The notes under the pieces: generated by a model | What the model saw: the letters and a program-made list of their open reading frames with translations, nothing else | Database searches by the model: none | Told to the model about the DNA's origin: nothing | Shown here: positions 1 to 8,800 of the stretch, one piece after another | How positions within the stretch are numbered: the stretch's first letter is position 1 | Layout of the letters: the number at the start of each line of letters is the position of its first letter | Program-made: the position numbers and the translations under genes | From: a virus | Strand: one strand, 5' to 3' | IMG/VR virus record: IMGVR_UViG_3300002835_000827 | Span: 1 to 28,803 of that record | Length of the DNA: 28,803 nt

Positions 1-162
1 ATGCACGACGACGAAATTGATCTACTCATGTCAGATGGTCTATTAAAGAAGAAAAATTGGAGCAAATACGAATATTCTCGTGCGTGGGTTCCAATTGAGG
101 TAGCAAAACCAGTTGCGGAAGGCTCCGTAGTAATTGAGCGACCACCAAACGCAGATCGCTAA
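1..162 (+). CDS. Hypothetical small protein, possibly 5'-partial
   Basis: An open frame runs from the first base (ATG) to TAA at 160-162, giving 53 residues with an acidic start (MHDDEIDLLMSDG), a basic KKKNW patch and a Pro-rich end. No ribosome binding site can be seen because the window starts at this ATG, so it may be the C-terminal part of a longer upstream head gene. I do not recognise the family. It sits directly upstream of the neck genes in the same orientation, so a head-associated role is possible but not shown. Confidence 0.5.
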   Translation: MHDDEIDLLMSDGLLKKKNWSKYEYSRAWVPIEVAKPVAEGSVVIERPPNADR

Positions 163-221
163 ATATTAGCCATTACGGATATGTGGTAAAATCCGAGTAG
201 CCCTTTTTAGGAGATACTCTC

Positions 222-626
222 ATGCCACGACCAAGAATGACGGAAGACGTTGAATTCCGCACAGATGTAGACACTGGTGGAAATGTTGTTCGCCGTGCGC
301 GATTCGTACGTCGTCGTCGTCGCCAAGGTGGTCGTAATGTTCCCGGAAATGCTCGCTATTACCGTCGTCGTCAAGCACAACTAAACGCGGCTCGTCGTCA
401 ACAGCGTGGTGCGGTGGCAGGTGCAGGGAACGCGGCTCGCCGTGGTCGCGCCGCCAAAAGAACAGCACAAGGGGCAGGTCGTGCAGGTCGTAACGCAGGA
501 AACCCAAGAACAGTGACTCCTCGTTCAGCAACCCGTCGTGGTGGAATTCGTGGAGCATTGGCGCGAGTAGCAAGATCAGCCGCTGGCGCTCTTGAGAGAC
601 GCCGTAATCGTCGTCAACAACGATAA
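222..626 (+). CDS. Arg-rich protamine-like phage protein
   Basis: 134 residues with 38 arginines by hand count and only one lysine, spread along the whole length in short runs (RRRRR near residue 30, RRR near 48, RRR near 126) with Gly/Ala/Asn/Gln between them. An AGGAG at 209-213 lies 8 bases before the ATG. There is no signal peptide, membrane segment or recognisable fold, and it is probably disordered. The composition suggests nucleic-acid binding. Its position between head genes and the head-tail connector suggests a virion or packaging-associated DNA-condensing protein, but that is inference. The Arg codons are mostly CGT/CGC, giving a CGT-repeat patch near 308-323. Confidence 0.65.
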   Translation: MPRPRMTEDVEFRTDVDTGGNVVRRARFVRRRRRQGGRNVPGNARYYRRRQAQLNAARRQQRGAVAGAGNAARRGRAAKRTAQGAGRAGRNAGNPRTVTPRSATRRGGIRGALARVARSAAGALERRRNRRQQR

Positions 627-639
627 TCGGAGGTAGCCG

Positions 640-1515
640 ATGGCTTTGGTGACGGTTTCTGATCTAAAGACTTATATGGATATAAGTTTTTCTAATAGGC
701 AAGAAGATGCTGCCCAATTTGTTATTGATGGTTTGCAAAGCGAACTTGAAACATATCTTCGCCGACCAATAGAGGTTGCTTCATTCACAGAAGATTATGT
801 CCTTGAATCAGATCATGTTGGTCTTCCTATGGGTTCAACAATTTTTAATGATTTTTATCAGGCTTCAGATGTTGACCCTGTTGGTCTTATTACTTATGGG
901 ACTCCACCACCAACGGTTTATTTCAATAATTCACCAGTTATTTCTGTGCAAAGCGTAACTCTTACAAACATGTCCGAGAATAATCGTGTCCTTGGTGAAG
1001 CGATTAAAAGGTCTGCTTCTATTACCTCTATAACAGTTTCTGGCTCAACTGTTACCTATACGGCTTCCAACCATGGTTTCACGGTTGGGCAAAACATCAC
1101 GGTATCCGGCTTAAGCACTTCTGCTTTGAACCTCACATCAAATATTATTACATCTGTTGCAACCAATACATTCACGGTAACTCAAAGTGGTCTTACCGCA
1201 GGAACATTTACCCAAAATGGCACAGTCGTTGCAACGGGTTTTGATTACACCGTAAGAAAATTTGGAATTGACTTCTATCTTGGTTTTGCGAACGACAAGA
1301 TAACCGTTACTTACACCGCTGGTCTCACTGGTGGTAATACCCCAATGTTCAAACTTATGATACTCAGAGCCGCTGCTCGTGAAGTACAAAACATGCACGA
1401 TGACGTTGTAGGTATCAAAGATTTGGGCGCACGAGAAGTGGCGCTTCAGGAAACAGGATTCTTGGAAAAGGAATTGAATTCTGTTAAGCGTTGGCGCAGA
1501 AATAGGATCTCTTAA
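640..1515 (+). CDS. Head-tail connector protein (gp6-like) with inserted beta domain
   Basis: 291 residues. The N-terminal 45 residues (VTVSDLKTYMDIS, then a helix ending ETYLRRPIEV) and the C-terminal helices (MFKLMILRAAAREVQ, ending VKRWRRNRIS) have the pattern of HK97 gp6-type connector subunits, which form the ring under the portal. The protein is much longer than the usual 100-200 residues because a Ser/Thr-rich beta segment sits at about residues 125-200 (nt 1012-1239), with a core like HGFTVGQNITVSG. That segment is related to the domain duplicated in the two baseplate genes at 11996 and 13408. A CGGAGGT at 628-634 supports the ATG. It starts 13 bases after the Arg-rich gene and leads straight into tail-completion genes. 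Confidence 0.7.
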   Translation: MALVTVSDLKTYMDISFSNRQEDAAQFVIDGLQSELETYLRRPIEVASFTEDYVLESDHVGLPMGSTIFNDFYQASDVDPVGLITYGTPPPTVYFNNSPVISVQSVTLTNMSENNRVLGEAIKRSASITSITVSGSTVTYTASNHGFTVGQNITVSGLSTSALNLTSNIITSVATNTFTVTQSGLTAGTFTQNGTVVATGFDYTVRKFGIDFYLGFANDKITVTYTAGLTGGNTPMFKLMILRAAAREVQNMHDDVVGIKDLGAREVALQETGFLEKELNSVKRWRRNRIS

Positions 1516-1518
1516 ACC

Positions 1519-2010
1519 ATGGCGTCCGATCTGAAAATTAAGATCACAATTGATGCCGAAGCAGCGATCAAAAGAATGAAAGACATGGAAAAGCGTTCCA
1601 TGGATTTTAAGCCAGTTTTTAGGTGGGCTAAAAGAGAACTTGGTTTAATGAATGGTCAAAACTTTGCTCAAAATGGTTTACCTGTTGGCGGATGGTCGCC
1701 ATTGAGTCCCAAGTACGCCGCATGGAAAGCAACGAATTTTCCCGGCAGACCAGACATGGTGAGAAGCGGAAAACTTTTTAAGTCTTTGCGAAATCTTAAT
1801 GGTGCAGTTAATTCCATTGGCTTAAAAAAAGCAACCTTTGGTACCGATGTTGAATACGCGAAGTTCCATCAATATGGGACAACGAAGATGCCTAAACGAA
1901 AACTTGTTTATGAGCCTGCTGGTTTTGCTGAGCGTGTTGCTCTGCTTGCGGCTCGCCATGTTGCTGATGGCAAGTTGGGTGTTGGGGCTGGCGATTTGGC
2001 TTTTGAGTAA
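1519..2010 (+). CDS. Phage virion morphogenesis / tail completion protein (gpS / HK97 gp10-like)
   Basis: 163 residues. Family marks include a central GGWSPLSPKYAAWK, then MVRSGKLFKSL, then a C-terminal FGTDVEYAKFHQYGTTKMPKR, the order seen in the phage virion morphogenesis family (P2 gpS, Mu gpG, HK97 gp10 group). These proteins act in head-tail joining or tail completion. The start follows the connector stop by three bases with an AGGA about 12 bases upstream. The product is basic. Neighbours on both sides are neck proteins, which fits. The exact family branch (gpS versus gp10) cannot be fixed by eye. Confidence 0.72.
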   Translation: MASDLKIKITIDAEAAIKRMKDMEKRSMDFKPVFRWAKRELGLMNGQNFAQNGLPVGGWSPLSPKYAAWKATNFPGRPDMVRSGKLFKSLRNLNGAVNSIGLKKATFGTDVEYAKFHQYGTTKMPKRKLVYEPAGFAERVALLAARHVADGKLGVGAGDLAFE

Positions 2011-2019
2011 GGTGGACTC

Positions 2020-2631
2020 ATGACTGTACCTGTCACTGATTTAATGCATGGCGCTCAATGGGCTAAATACTATGTAAACCAATATTTGACTGCTGACTTG
2101 CCGAGCAGAATCAATCGTTACCGTTCAGGTTGGAACTTGGATTCCAATGAATTGCCTACTCCTGAATTCTTTTTAACTTATGAGCCGATTGCTTTGGATC
2201 ACTGGCCGACAATTATCACGGTGTGTATATCTACTTCTCCTTTTGAAAGAATGATGCAGGGTAGGCAGGGCGACCCTCTTTACCGTGTCACATACAGCAT
2301 GCGTACCTACGTTTGGGCTAAAACTGAAGGTTCAGAGGCTGTTACATTGTTGCGAGATAGGTTGACAACGGTTCTGCGGTCAGCCCTCATGGATAAACCA
2401 TGTCTGACACAGTACGACAGTGACACCGAAGCCGACATTTTCATTGACGAATCATCACTCAGGGAAGAGTTTTCTGATCTAACCCTCATAAAGGGTGACC
2501 GTGTATTAGCAGGAGCATATTTAGGGTATGATTTAATACTTAACGAAGTTATTTACCGAGATCAAATTGCGGCAATAACTGGTTACAACATTGAAAAATA
2601 CAACATGCGAAGCACAACAGAAGGTTTTTAA
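2020..2631 (+). CDS. Probable tail terminator / neck protein
   Basis: 203 residues, no membrane segment. The central part, YRVTYSMRTYVWAKTEG followed by a helix rich in Leu/Arg (VTLLRDRLTTVLRSALMDKPCL), has the strand-then-helix pattern of tail terminator proteins, where a small molecule-like fold caps the tail tube. It lies between the virion morphogenesis gene and the sheath gene, the usual place for a terminator in contractile-tail operons. A GGTGG about 5 bases upstream supports the ATG at 2020. No diagnostic catalytic motif exists for this family, so the call rests on pattern and position. Confidence 0.5.
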   Translation: MTVPVTDLMHGAQWAKYYVNQYLTADLPSRINRYRSGWNLDSNELPTPEFFLTYEPIALDHWPTIITVCISTSPFERMMQGRQGDPLYRVTYSMRTYVWAKTEGSEAVTLLRDRLTTVLRSALMDKPCLTQYDSDTEADIFIDESSLREEFSDLTLIKGDRVLAGAYLGYDLILNEVIYRDQIAAITGYNIEKYNMRSTTEGF

Positions 2632-2634
2632 CTA

Positions 2635-2997
2635 ATGGAACCAATTTACGACATCCAAGGCAAAGCAGGTCTTCTGCGAATTTGGAATACAACAAAAGGG
2701 TATCTTGAGGTAACTGAAGAAGGGCACCTTCTCCAAGGCGAAACCAGCGCATGGGTTGAAGAAACAGACGCCGTAATTGAACTAATCAAAGAAGGTCTCC
2801 TAGTTGTTGTTGGCGGGCAAGAAAGCCCTACCGCACAATCGGCTAGCGAAAATTCAAAAAAAAAGAAGTCATCATCCGTAAACAGCCAATCGTCCTTGGA
2901 CACAGAAGATCAACCTGTTGTGGATGAGCCAGAAAATAAAAATGAAGTGCAAGAACCAACCAAACCAAATAATGATGTTTCTGTTGAGACAGTTTAA
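2635..2997 (+). CDS. Hypothetical protein with disordered charged tail
   Basis: 120 residues in two parts. Residues 1-62 look folded (LLRIWNTTKGYLEVTEEG and a helix AVIELIKEGLLVVVGG). Residues 63-120 are low-complexity: Ser/Lys with KKKKSSS, then Asp/Glu/Pro/Asn-rich. I do not recognise a family; small proteins of this kind often precede the sheath in actinophage-like myovirus operons. The gene contains A AAA AAG in frame at 2857-2866, a classic bacterial -1 slippery string; slippage would replace the last ~45 residues with about 20 others. The ribosome binding site is weak, so coupling to the upstream gene is likely. Confidence 0.5.
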   Translation: MEPIYDIQGKAGLLRIWNTTKGYLEVTEEGHLLQGETSAWVEETDAVIELIKEGLLVVVGGQESPTAQSASENSKKKKSSSVNSQSSLDTEDQPVVDEPENKNEVQEPTKPNNDVSVETV

Positions 2998-3050
2998 TTA
3001 ATGTATACTCGTTTTACGGAAATTTCTTCAACTCAAATGGAGGGTGCTAG

Positions 3051-4517
3051 ATGCCCGGCGTAACAATTACAACCGCAGTTCGTACAGGCGCAACCAATCT
3101 TGGAACCGCACCAGCAGCAACATTCTTTCTGGTTGGAACATCCGAAAGAGGATTGAGCACGGCAGCACAACTGATCACCTCTTTGGAGGATTTTGAAACC
3201 AAGTATGGATCCCATGTAACGGGTTCGTACTCCTGGTATTCAATGAAGACCTTCTTTGAAGAGGGTGGAGTTCAGGCTTACTTTGGTCGTGTAACAGCAT
3301 CCGCTGGTGTCGTTGGAACAAAAGCACTCACCACGGCAACATCAACTGGTCCTGGAATTACTTTCACGGCAATCGGTAAAGGTGTTTGGGCAAACAGCCT
3401 TGTTTTCACAGCAACAAACAACACCACAACATTTGATTTGCTTGTCACCTACAACGGTTCCACAGTTTTCTCGGGAACTGGTTACGAAAACCTTACAGCG
3501 TGCATTGACGCTGTAAACGCAGACACAACAGCAGCAAACTACTTCACGGCGGCACTAACCGCTTCAGCAGTTGCCACACAGGTATTAGCAACCGCCGCTG
3601 CTACTTCGCCATCAAATGGTGCTGACGGAACTGTTGCGAAGTCTGATGCGATTGCTTCGTTGGCTTTCTTTGTTGATGACATGGGATCAGGTTCCGTGGC
3701 AGCACCGGGATTTGCAACTGGCACTAGCGACACAGCACTTTATGATGCGCTTCGCACACATGCCGCAACATACAACCGTATTGCTCTTTGTGGTTTTTCG
3801 TCTAGTGCAAGTCTTGAAACTGCCCGTTCGGCTTCAACTGCTTACACAGGAACAATTTCACACGAATTCATGGCTTTCTATCACCCATGGGTTCAAATCC
3901 CTAACGGCACAGCAACCGTGGACATTCCAGCAGAGGCTTATGTAGCCGCTGTTCGTTCACGCACACACAACGCTGTTGGTCCATGGAAGGCTTATGCAGG
4001 CGTTGCTTCTGAAGCGTCGTTCGTCTCGGGTCTTTCCCTTGTGGTGAGTCGCGCAGAAGCAGACCTGATGGACGCTTCTTATGTGAACCCATTGCGTTTG
4101 GTAAACGGTCGTGTTCGTATCTACGGTGCTCGTTCGCACTCAAGTAATACAACGCAGTGGCGTTTTATTACTGCACGCGACACGGTCAACTACATTACGA
4201 CCGAAACAAGCAAGCGTCTTGAGGATCTTGTGTTCTCAACAATTGATGGTCGTAGCACACTTTTTGCGAACATCATCAACGCAGTTCAATCGGTTGTTGA
4301 ACCAATTCGCATTAACGGTGGTTTCTACGAAGGCTTCGCAACAGACGGTCGCCGTATTGACTACGGTTACACAATCAAATGCGATTCTTCTATCAACCCA
4401 GTATCCAATCTTGAAGCAGGAACAGTTACAGCGCGAGTTGGTGTTCGTGTTTCAAGCATCGGTGACAAGATTGAAGTAGATCTCATCAAGTCAAATCTAA
4501 CAACTGCTTTGGCATAA
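3051..4517 (+). CDS. Contractile tail sheath protein
   Basis: 488 residues with the sheath-family start (PGVTITTAV, then ATFFLVGTSERG and a SLEDFETKYG / SYSWYSMKTFFEEGGVQAYFGRV block), an Ala/Thr-rich variable insertion at about residues 90-220, and a conserved C-terminal part (VNPLRLVNGRVRIYGARS, FINT-like RDTVNYITTETSKRLED, NGGFYEGFATDGRR). Sheath subunits polymerise around the tail tube and contract on infection. GGAGGG lies 9 bases before the ATG. It is followed 11 bases later by the tube gene, the canonical sheath-tube pair, which fixes the myovirus morphotype. Confidence 0.92.
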   Translation: MPGVTITTAVRTGATNLGTAPAATFFLVGTSERGLSTAAQLITSLEDFETKYGSHVTGSYSWYSMKTFFEEGGVQAYFGRVTASAGVVGTKALTTATSTGPGITFTAIGKGVWANSLVFTATNNTTTFDLLVTYNGSTVFSGTGYENLTACIDAVNADTTAANYFTAALTASAVATQVLATAAATSPSNGADGTVAKSDAIASLAFFVDDMGSGSVAAPGFATGTSDTALYDALRTHAATYNRIALCGFSSSASLETARSASTAYTGTISHEFMAFYHPWVQIPNGTATVDIPAEAYVAAVRSRTHNAVGPWKAYAGVASEASFVSGLSLVVSRAEADLMDASYVNPLRLVNGRVRIYGARSHSSNTTQWRFITARDTVNYITTETSKRLEDLVFSTIDGRSTLFANIINAVQSVVEPIRINGGFYEGFATDGRRIDYGYTIKCDSSINPVSNLEAGTVTARVGVRVSSIGDKIEVDLIKSNLTTALA

Positions 4518-4528
4518 CGGAGGAATAA

Positions 4529-5008
4529 ATGGCTCGTCCAACATTGTTTAAGAATCTCGCTACACAGCGCCAAATCGTTGGCAAGATCACGCCATCGCAA
4601 GGTACTACTGGTTTGCCGACTTTCCCTGACTACTTCACGCAGATTGCTGGCGGAGAAATCACCGCATCCGTAGAGAAGGTTTACCACGGTGGCGACTTGT
4701 TCTCCGAGACCCTTTGTGCACCAATGGAAATTGGCGACATCACCCTCACTGGCTATGTGTCAACTGACGCGGCGTTTATGTCAAAGATTCAGCAATTGCG
4801 CCAAGTTGTTGGTCGCGTTCGCTACGACATTGATGTCCATGTTTTTGACTGCGATATTGCTGTGCCGGGTTCTGACCGCCAGTACACAAAGGCTTTGCTT
4901 GTGGGTTTAACTGAGCCAGACGGCGACGCAACCTCGGGTACACCAGCGACGTTCACACTGACATTCAGTGTTGCTACCGTCTCTGTTGGTAACGCACCAA
5001 TCGCCTGA
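4529..5008 (+). CDS. Major tail tube protein
   Basis: 159 residues directly after the sheath gene with a strong GGAGGA ribosome binding site. It is rich in beta-type segments (GGEITASVEKVYHGG, IGDITLTGYVS, FTLTFSVATVSVG), as expected for the Hcp/gp19-like tube fold. The length fits myovirus tube proteins. It should form the inner tube through which DNA passes. The stop codon is followed by a hairpin at 5010-5026 that may reduce transcription into the chaperone gene. Identification relies on pattern and on position between sheath and frameshifted chaperone, which is highly characteristic. Confidence 0.82.
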   Translation: MARPTLFKNLATQRQIVGKITPSQGTTGLPTFPDYFTQIAGGEITASVEKVYHGGDLFSETLCAPMEIGDITLTGYVSTDAAFMSKIQQLRQVVGRVRYDIDVHVFDCDIAVPGSDRQYTKALLVGLTEPDGDATSGTPATFTLTFSVATVSVGNAPIA

Positions 5009-5009
5009 T

Positions 5010-5026
5010 ACTCCTAGTTTAGGGGT
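5010..5026 (+). terminator. Terminator-like hairpin between tube and chaperone genes
   Basis: A 7-bp stem (ACTCCTA pairs with TAGGGGT, one T-G pair) with a 3-base loop begins two bases after the tube stop and is followed by TACATTTT. The T run is short, so a partial terminator or an mRNA-stabilising 3' end that lets tube and sheath be made in excess is more likely than full termination. Confidence 0.45.
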
Positions 5027-5064
5027 TACATTTTCGGTGCTTTAGGCGTGTTAGTGTTTCGCCT

Positions 5065-5607
5065 ATGACCAACATTCAATTTAGTTCAGACGACTCTTAC
5101 CGAGATAATTCAGCGGTATCTGCTCGCAGTACAATAGACGATCCAAAGAGCGAAGGCAATGTTTTGGAGAGTTTGAAAAAACTCGTTCAAGATAAAGTTC
5201 GCCGTGGAGATGTGCACATTGCCATTCCAGAGCGACCGGGTGTGATGATTCGTGTTTCACCGAACATCTCACAGAACCAACTTAAGTCATGGCGTAGGAA
5301 TGCTGGCGAAGAGCGTAAGGGTGGCATGGACACTATGCGTTTCTCAACAAACCTAATTGCCGCTACGACAACAGGTATTCTTGTTAATGACGAAATCGTT
5401 ACTGATGACAATGGTGTTGAACTTACTTTTGCTTCACCAGAAATCATGGCTATGACAAATACGAATCGTCCACACCCTGATTGTGTTTTGGCTTTCTTTG
5501 GTCTTGAACCACATGTTGAATCAGCCGCTGTAGCAATTATTGAAGCAGCAGGATATGGAGACAATGTGGATGCATTGGACCCTACGAAGAGGTCTTCCGA
5601 GAGTTAA
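5065..5607 (+). CDS. Tail assembly chaperone, short (0-frame) product
   Basis: 180 residues, cytoplasmic, between the tube and tape measure genes, the fixed position of the lambda G / gpE-type chaperone that coats the tape measure during tail assembly. The fold is mixed: VHIAIPERPGVMIRVSPNI near residue 55, then a Trp-Arg segment, then an Ala-rich helix ending near the frameshift site. No ribosome binding site is visible before the ATG (GTTTCGCCT), which would suit low expression, and a hairpin lies 40 bases upstream. The 3' end overlaps a -1 frame extension, so two products are expected. Confidence 0.75.
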   Translation: MTNIQFSSDDSYRDNSAVSARSTIDDPKSEGNVLESLKKLVQDKVRRGDVHIAIPERPGVMIRVSPNISQNQLKSWRRNAGEERKGGMDTMRFSTNLIAATTTGILVNDEIVTDDNGVELTFASPEIMAMTNTNRPHPDCVLAFFGLEPHVESAAVAIIEAAGYGDNVDALDPTKRSSES

Positions 5608-5780
5608 CGGACGATTACCGCGTAACTTTAGCGGCAAGGCTTGGAGACCTCTTTAAAACAGATCCGATTGAACTACTTGACAGCAGCACAGAAGAATGGA
5701 TCATACGCCTAGCGTGTGCTAAAGTTATACAGACGGATAGAGAAAAACAGGAAGCAGAACAGCGGAGACAATCCCGCTAG
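5544..5780 (+). CDS. Tail assembly chaperone -1 frame extension (T-like)
   Basis: Frame -1 relative to the upstream chaperone is open from just after a TGA at 5541-5543 to TAG at 5778-5780, and has no start codon of its own with a ribosome binding site. It encodes a helical, charged region (YEEVFRELTDDYRV, LAARLGDLFKTDP, EEWIIRLACAKVIQ, then a Gln/Arg/Glu-rich tail). This is the usual C-terminal extension made by programmed -1 frameshifting in tail chaperones. If slippage occurs at 5577-5583 the fusion has about 173 + 65 = 238 residues. The tape measure starts 46 bases later. Confidence 0.72.
   Translation, partial: SSRIWRQCGCIGPYEEVFRELTDDYRVTLAARLGDLFKTDPIELLDSSTEEWIIRLACAKVIQTDREKQEAEQRRQSR
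5577..5583 (+). promoter_or_regulatory. Candidate -1 ribosomal slippery site in chaperone gene
   Basis: G GAC CCT in the 0 frame: slipping back one base lets the Pro tRNA move from CCT to CCC, a good re-pairing, while the Asp codon re-pairs poorly. The -1 frame overlap limits slippage to 5544-5604, and this is the best heptamer there. Downstream lie a small stem GAAG/CTTC at 5586-5597 and a larger interrupted stem (GTTA..CGG with CCG..TAAC) at 5603-5626. The exact site is uncertain. Confidence 0.45.
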
Positions 5781-5826
5781 TTTGCTGGAGCGCTCATATT
5801 CATAACCCTAATACGGAGATGGATGT

Positions 5827-8800
5827 ATGCCAGCCGAACGCGTAGTAATTGATATAGAGGTCAACTCTGACATTGCTACCATTGAGGCTACCCGTGAAGC
5901 ACTTGACAGATTAACCAACGCACAGAGACGGTATAACCGTGAGCGTGATCGCGGCGGTTCTGGCGGTGGTTCGGGTGGTGGTGGTTCAGGTGGCGGCGGA
6001 GGTGACGACGACGGAGGTCGTGGACGTCGTCGCGGTGGCGGAAGTAGCAGACCCAGAAAAGGTCGCTACGACGGTTTTGGCGGTCAAGTTTTTGACTTCC
6101 GTGGAGACATGGGTAAAGGAATCGCCGCTTACGGGAAATTGTTGGGCTTAGTTAACAAGTTGTCCGCTATTGCTCTTCCCGCCATGATGGCTGCTTTAGG
6201 TGGAATTGCTTTGGCTTTCAAAGCAGGAACATATTTTATAAACATGTACAAAGCGGCAATGGCGTCATTGGCGTCAGCGGTAGCCGTCGGATTCATTGCC
6301 TTAACAACGTTCTTGGCTGCGCAAAAAGAATATGCCGCCGTACAGAACTCTGCTGCATATTTTGAAGGAAACGGTAGTACTAGCGACAGGATGATTGCCG
6401 CTGGCGAGGCAATGTCAATGTTCACTGATAACACAAAACTCGCTGTTGTTGGTGCGAAGGGCTTGCAGAGCGCTTTTTCAACCTTGAGCAAAGTTAAACC
6501 TGTTACTGGTGAAACAACAGCGGCGTTTGAAGGATTGATGAATATCGTTGTGGGTAGCGGTGGAGATATTGAAAAAGGATCTGGCAAACTTGCCGAGTTC
6601 TTGGCAGCAGTGCAGAAGAAAGGTTCTCTTGCTGGAGGTGCTTCAATAGCCAAAGAACTAGGTCCTGATTTTGAAAAGATTGTCAAAGAGGCTGGTGCTC
6701 TTGGCATTAAAACTAGCGACGAGTTTATGAAGGCAGCCGCAGAAGGAAACCTTGGTGAAACTTTTGCTACTAAATATGCCGGGATGTTGGATGCCATTAA
6801 CAATACGGTTATGGGTCGTTTCAAGAAAGCCGTCAGTTCAATTAAGAGCCTATTGACTGACCTAGGTGGACAGTATTTGGGTGAAACTGGCGGAGCAATA
6901 ACCCGACTGCAAGGAATTATTGAAACTTTCATTGTTCGTTTGAATTATGTTATGCAGGATTTCAGTGCTTCTGGCAAAATGGGTGGGTTCCTTGACAAAG
7001 TTGAAAAAGGAACAAATCAATTAATCGTTTTGATGACCAAATATCTTGGTGCGACACCAAATATTTTTCAGTTCTTTAATAATACGATCACAAACGTAAG
7101 AAACTTTTTTGATGGGATGCAGGATTGGATGCGTCAGTTCAAAGAGGCGGGTGAGTTAATCAACGAATATTTCTTTAAACCTATGTTTTCCTCATTGGGA
7201 CAAAACTTTACAAGAAGCATGACAGACCTTGCTGAAGTGATTGAGTCGAATAAAGATAGCATCACAAGTTTCGCGGAGCAAATAGCCAAGACCCTTACCG
7301 CTATGGGCAAATATGGCGATACTGTCCGCAGGTTGTTTATGGGTGCGATGCCAGTTTTCCAAATGCTATTTAAAATAATTGAGTTCTTTTTCAAGGGTTT
7401 AACTGCTTTTGGTAATGCGGCTTTAAAAATTAGTGGAGCATTTCAGAAGTTGGGTCCTTTGGGCAAGTTGGCGGGAGCGCTAGTTAATGTTGCGGCTCTG
7501 TATTCGTTGTTCACGCTTGCTACAAGGTTTTTTAAAGTTTTGGGAGGGATGTTTGGTAAAAAAATACCTAACATGAACGTTCAGGCTGGAGTGGTGAATG
7601 TGAACGGTGGAATGGGCACAGGTGGAATGGGTCCTGGTTCCGGTGGTTTGACACCCGCACAAATGTCGGGAAGAGGGTATTTGAGCCCAACTCAAAGAAT
7701 ACAGTCGTACGGCAGGCAAGCAGCAGGAATGATTCCCGGAGGAATGGGATCAATGCTTGCTGGTGGAGCACTGATGCTCGGTGGAAGTTACCTATCATCA
7801 AAAGGGGATTATGAATCCGCTGGTGGAACTGCGATGAAAACAGCAGGCTTAGCAGCACAGGGAACTGGTCTTGGAGTAATGGCGTTGGGTTCTCAGGGTC
7901 TTTCTGCAATCGGAGGAGGTTCCGCTCTAGCAGGGACTGGTGCTCTGGCTATTGGTTTGGCTGGCGCCGCTGGTGCTTACGGTGCAGGATCATATGCCGC
8001 GAGCAAATTTACTGATGACTCGGTTAAATCTAGGTCTGGTGCTGCTTTGGCTGGCGCCGCTGGTGGTGCGGCGACAGGAGCAGCGGCTGGCGCAGTACTT
8101 ACAGCATGGCTCGGACCTGGTGCAGGTGTCGGTGCTGCTGTTGGTGCCGTGATTGGTGGTTTGATTGGTGGTGTAACAGGATATGTGAAAGCAGGAGCGC
8201 AAAGAAAGAAAACTCGCGAAGCAGCGAAGAATCTTGTAGGCGACTATACGGCATCTGTCACTGAGGCTATGGAGGGCGGGAATGTTGATGAACTGTTGAA
8301 AGCCCGTGACAAAGCGATGGCTGATAGGCAAAAACTTGTTGCCACCAACGCTGACCCAGCGTATGCCGCTAAGGCTGTAGCGAAATATGATAAAGAGTTT
8401 GAAGCATTAAACACAAAAATTAATAACTACACAGGTAACGCCGCTCTTGCACAGAAAGCGTTTGGTGTAGGAGCAGAACAACTAAACGCAGCGGCAAAAG
8501 CAAAAGGCATCAACATAGAAGACGAGTTGCTGACTTTGCGTGACACCGTCAAGATCTTGGGCGCAGATACGGCAGAGCAAGCAAGGTTGATGAAAGCCGC
8601 TTGGGCAAACATTGGCGCTAATGCTGTTGGAGCGTCAAGAGATTATTTCACTCAACAAGAAACCGCCGCTGAAACCTCAAAATTGGTTGACTCTAGCCTG
8701 AACAAACTTGTTACTGGCGGTGCGAATACAGACAGTATGAACGCCTACCTAAAGAATCTGCGCGACTTTAGCGTTGCATCATATGGTGATATTGAAGGGT

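Noticed and set aside
6129-6932. 267-residue minus-strand ORF inside the tape measure
   Set aside because: Shadow of the tape measure frame; no start signal and composition (Ala/Ser/Pro-rich) typical of antisense reading.
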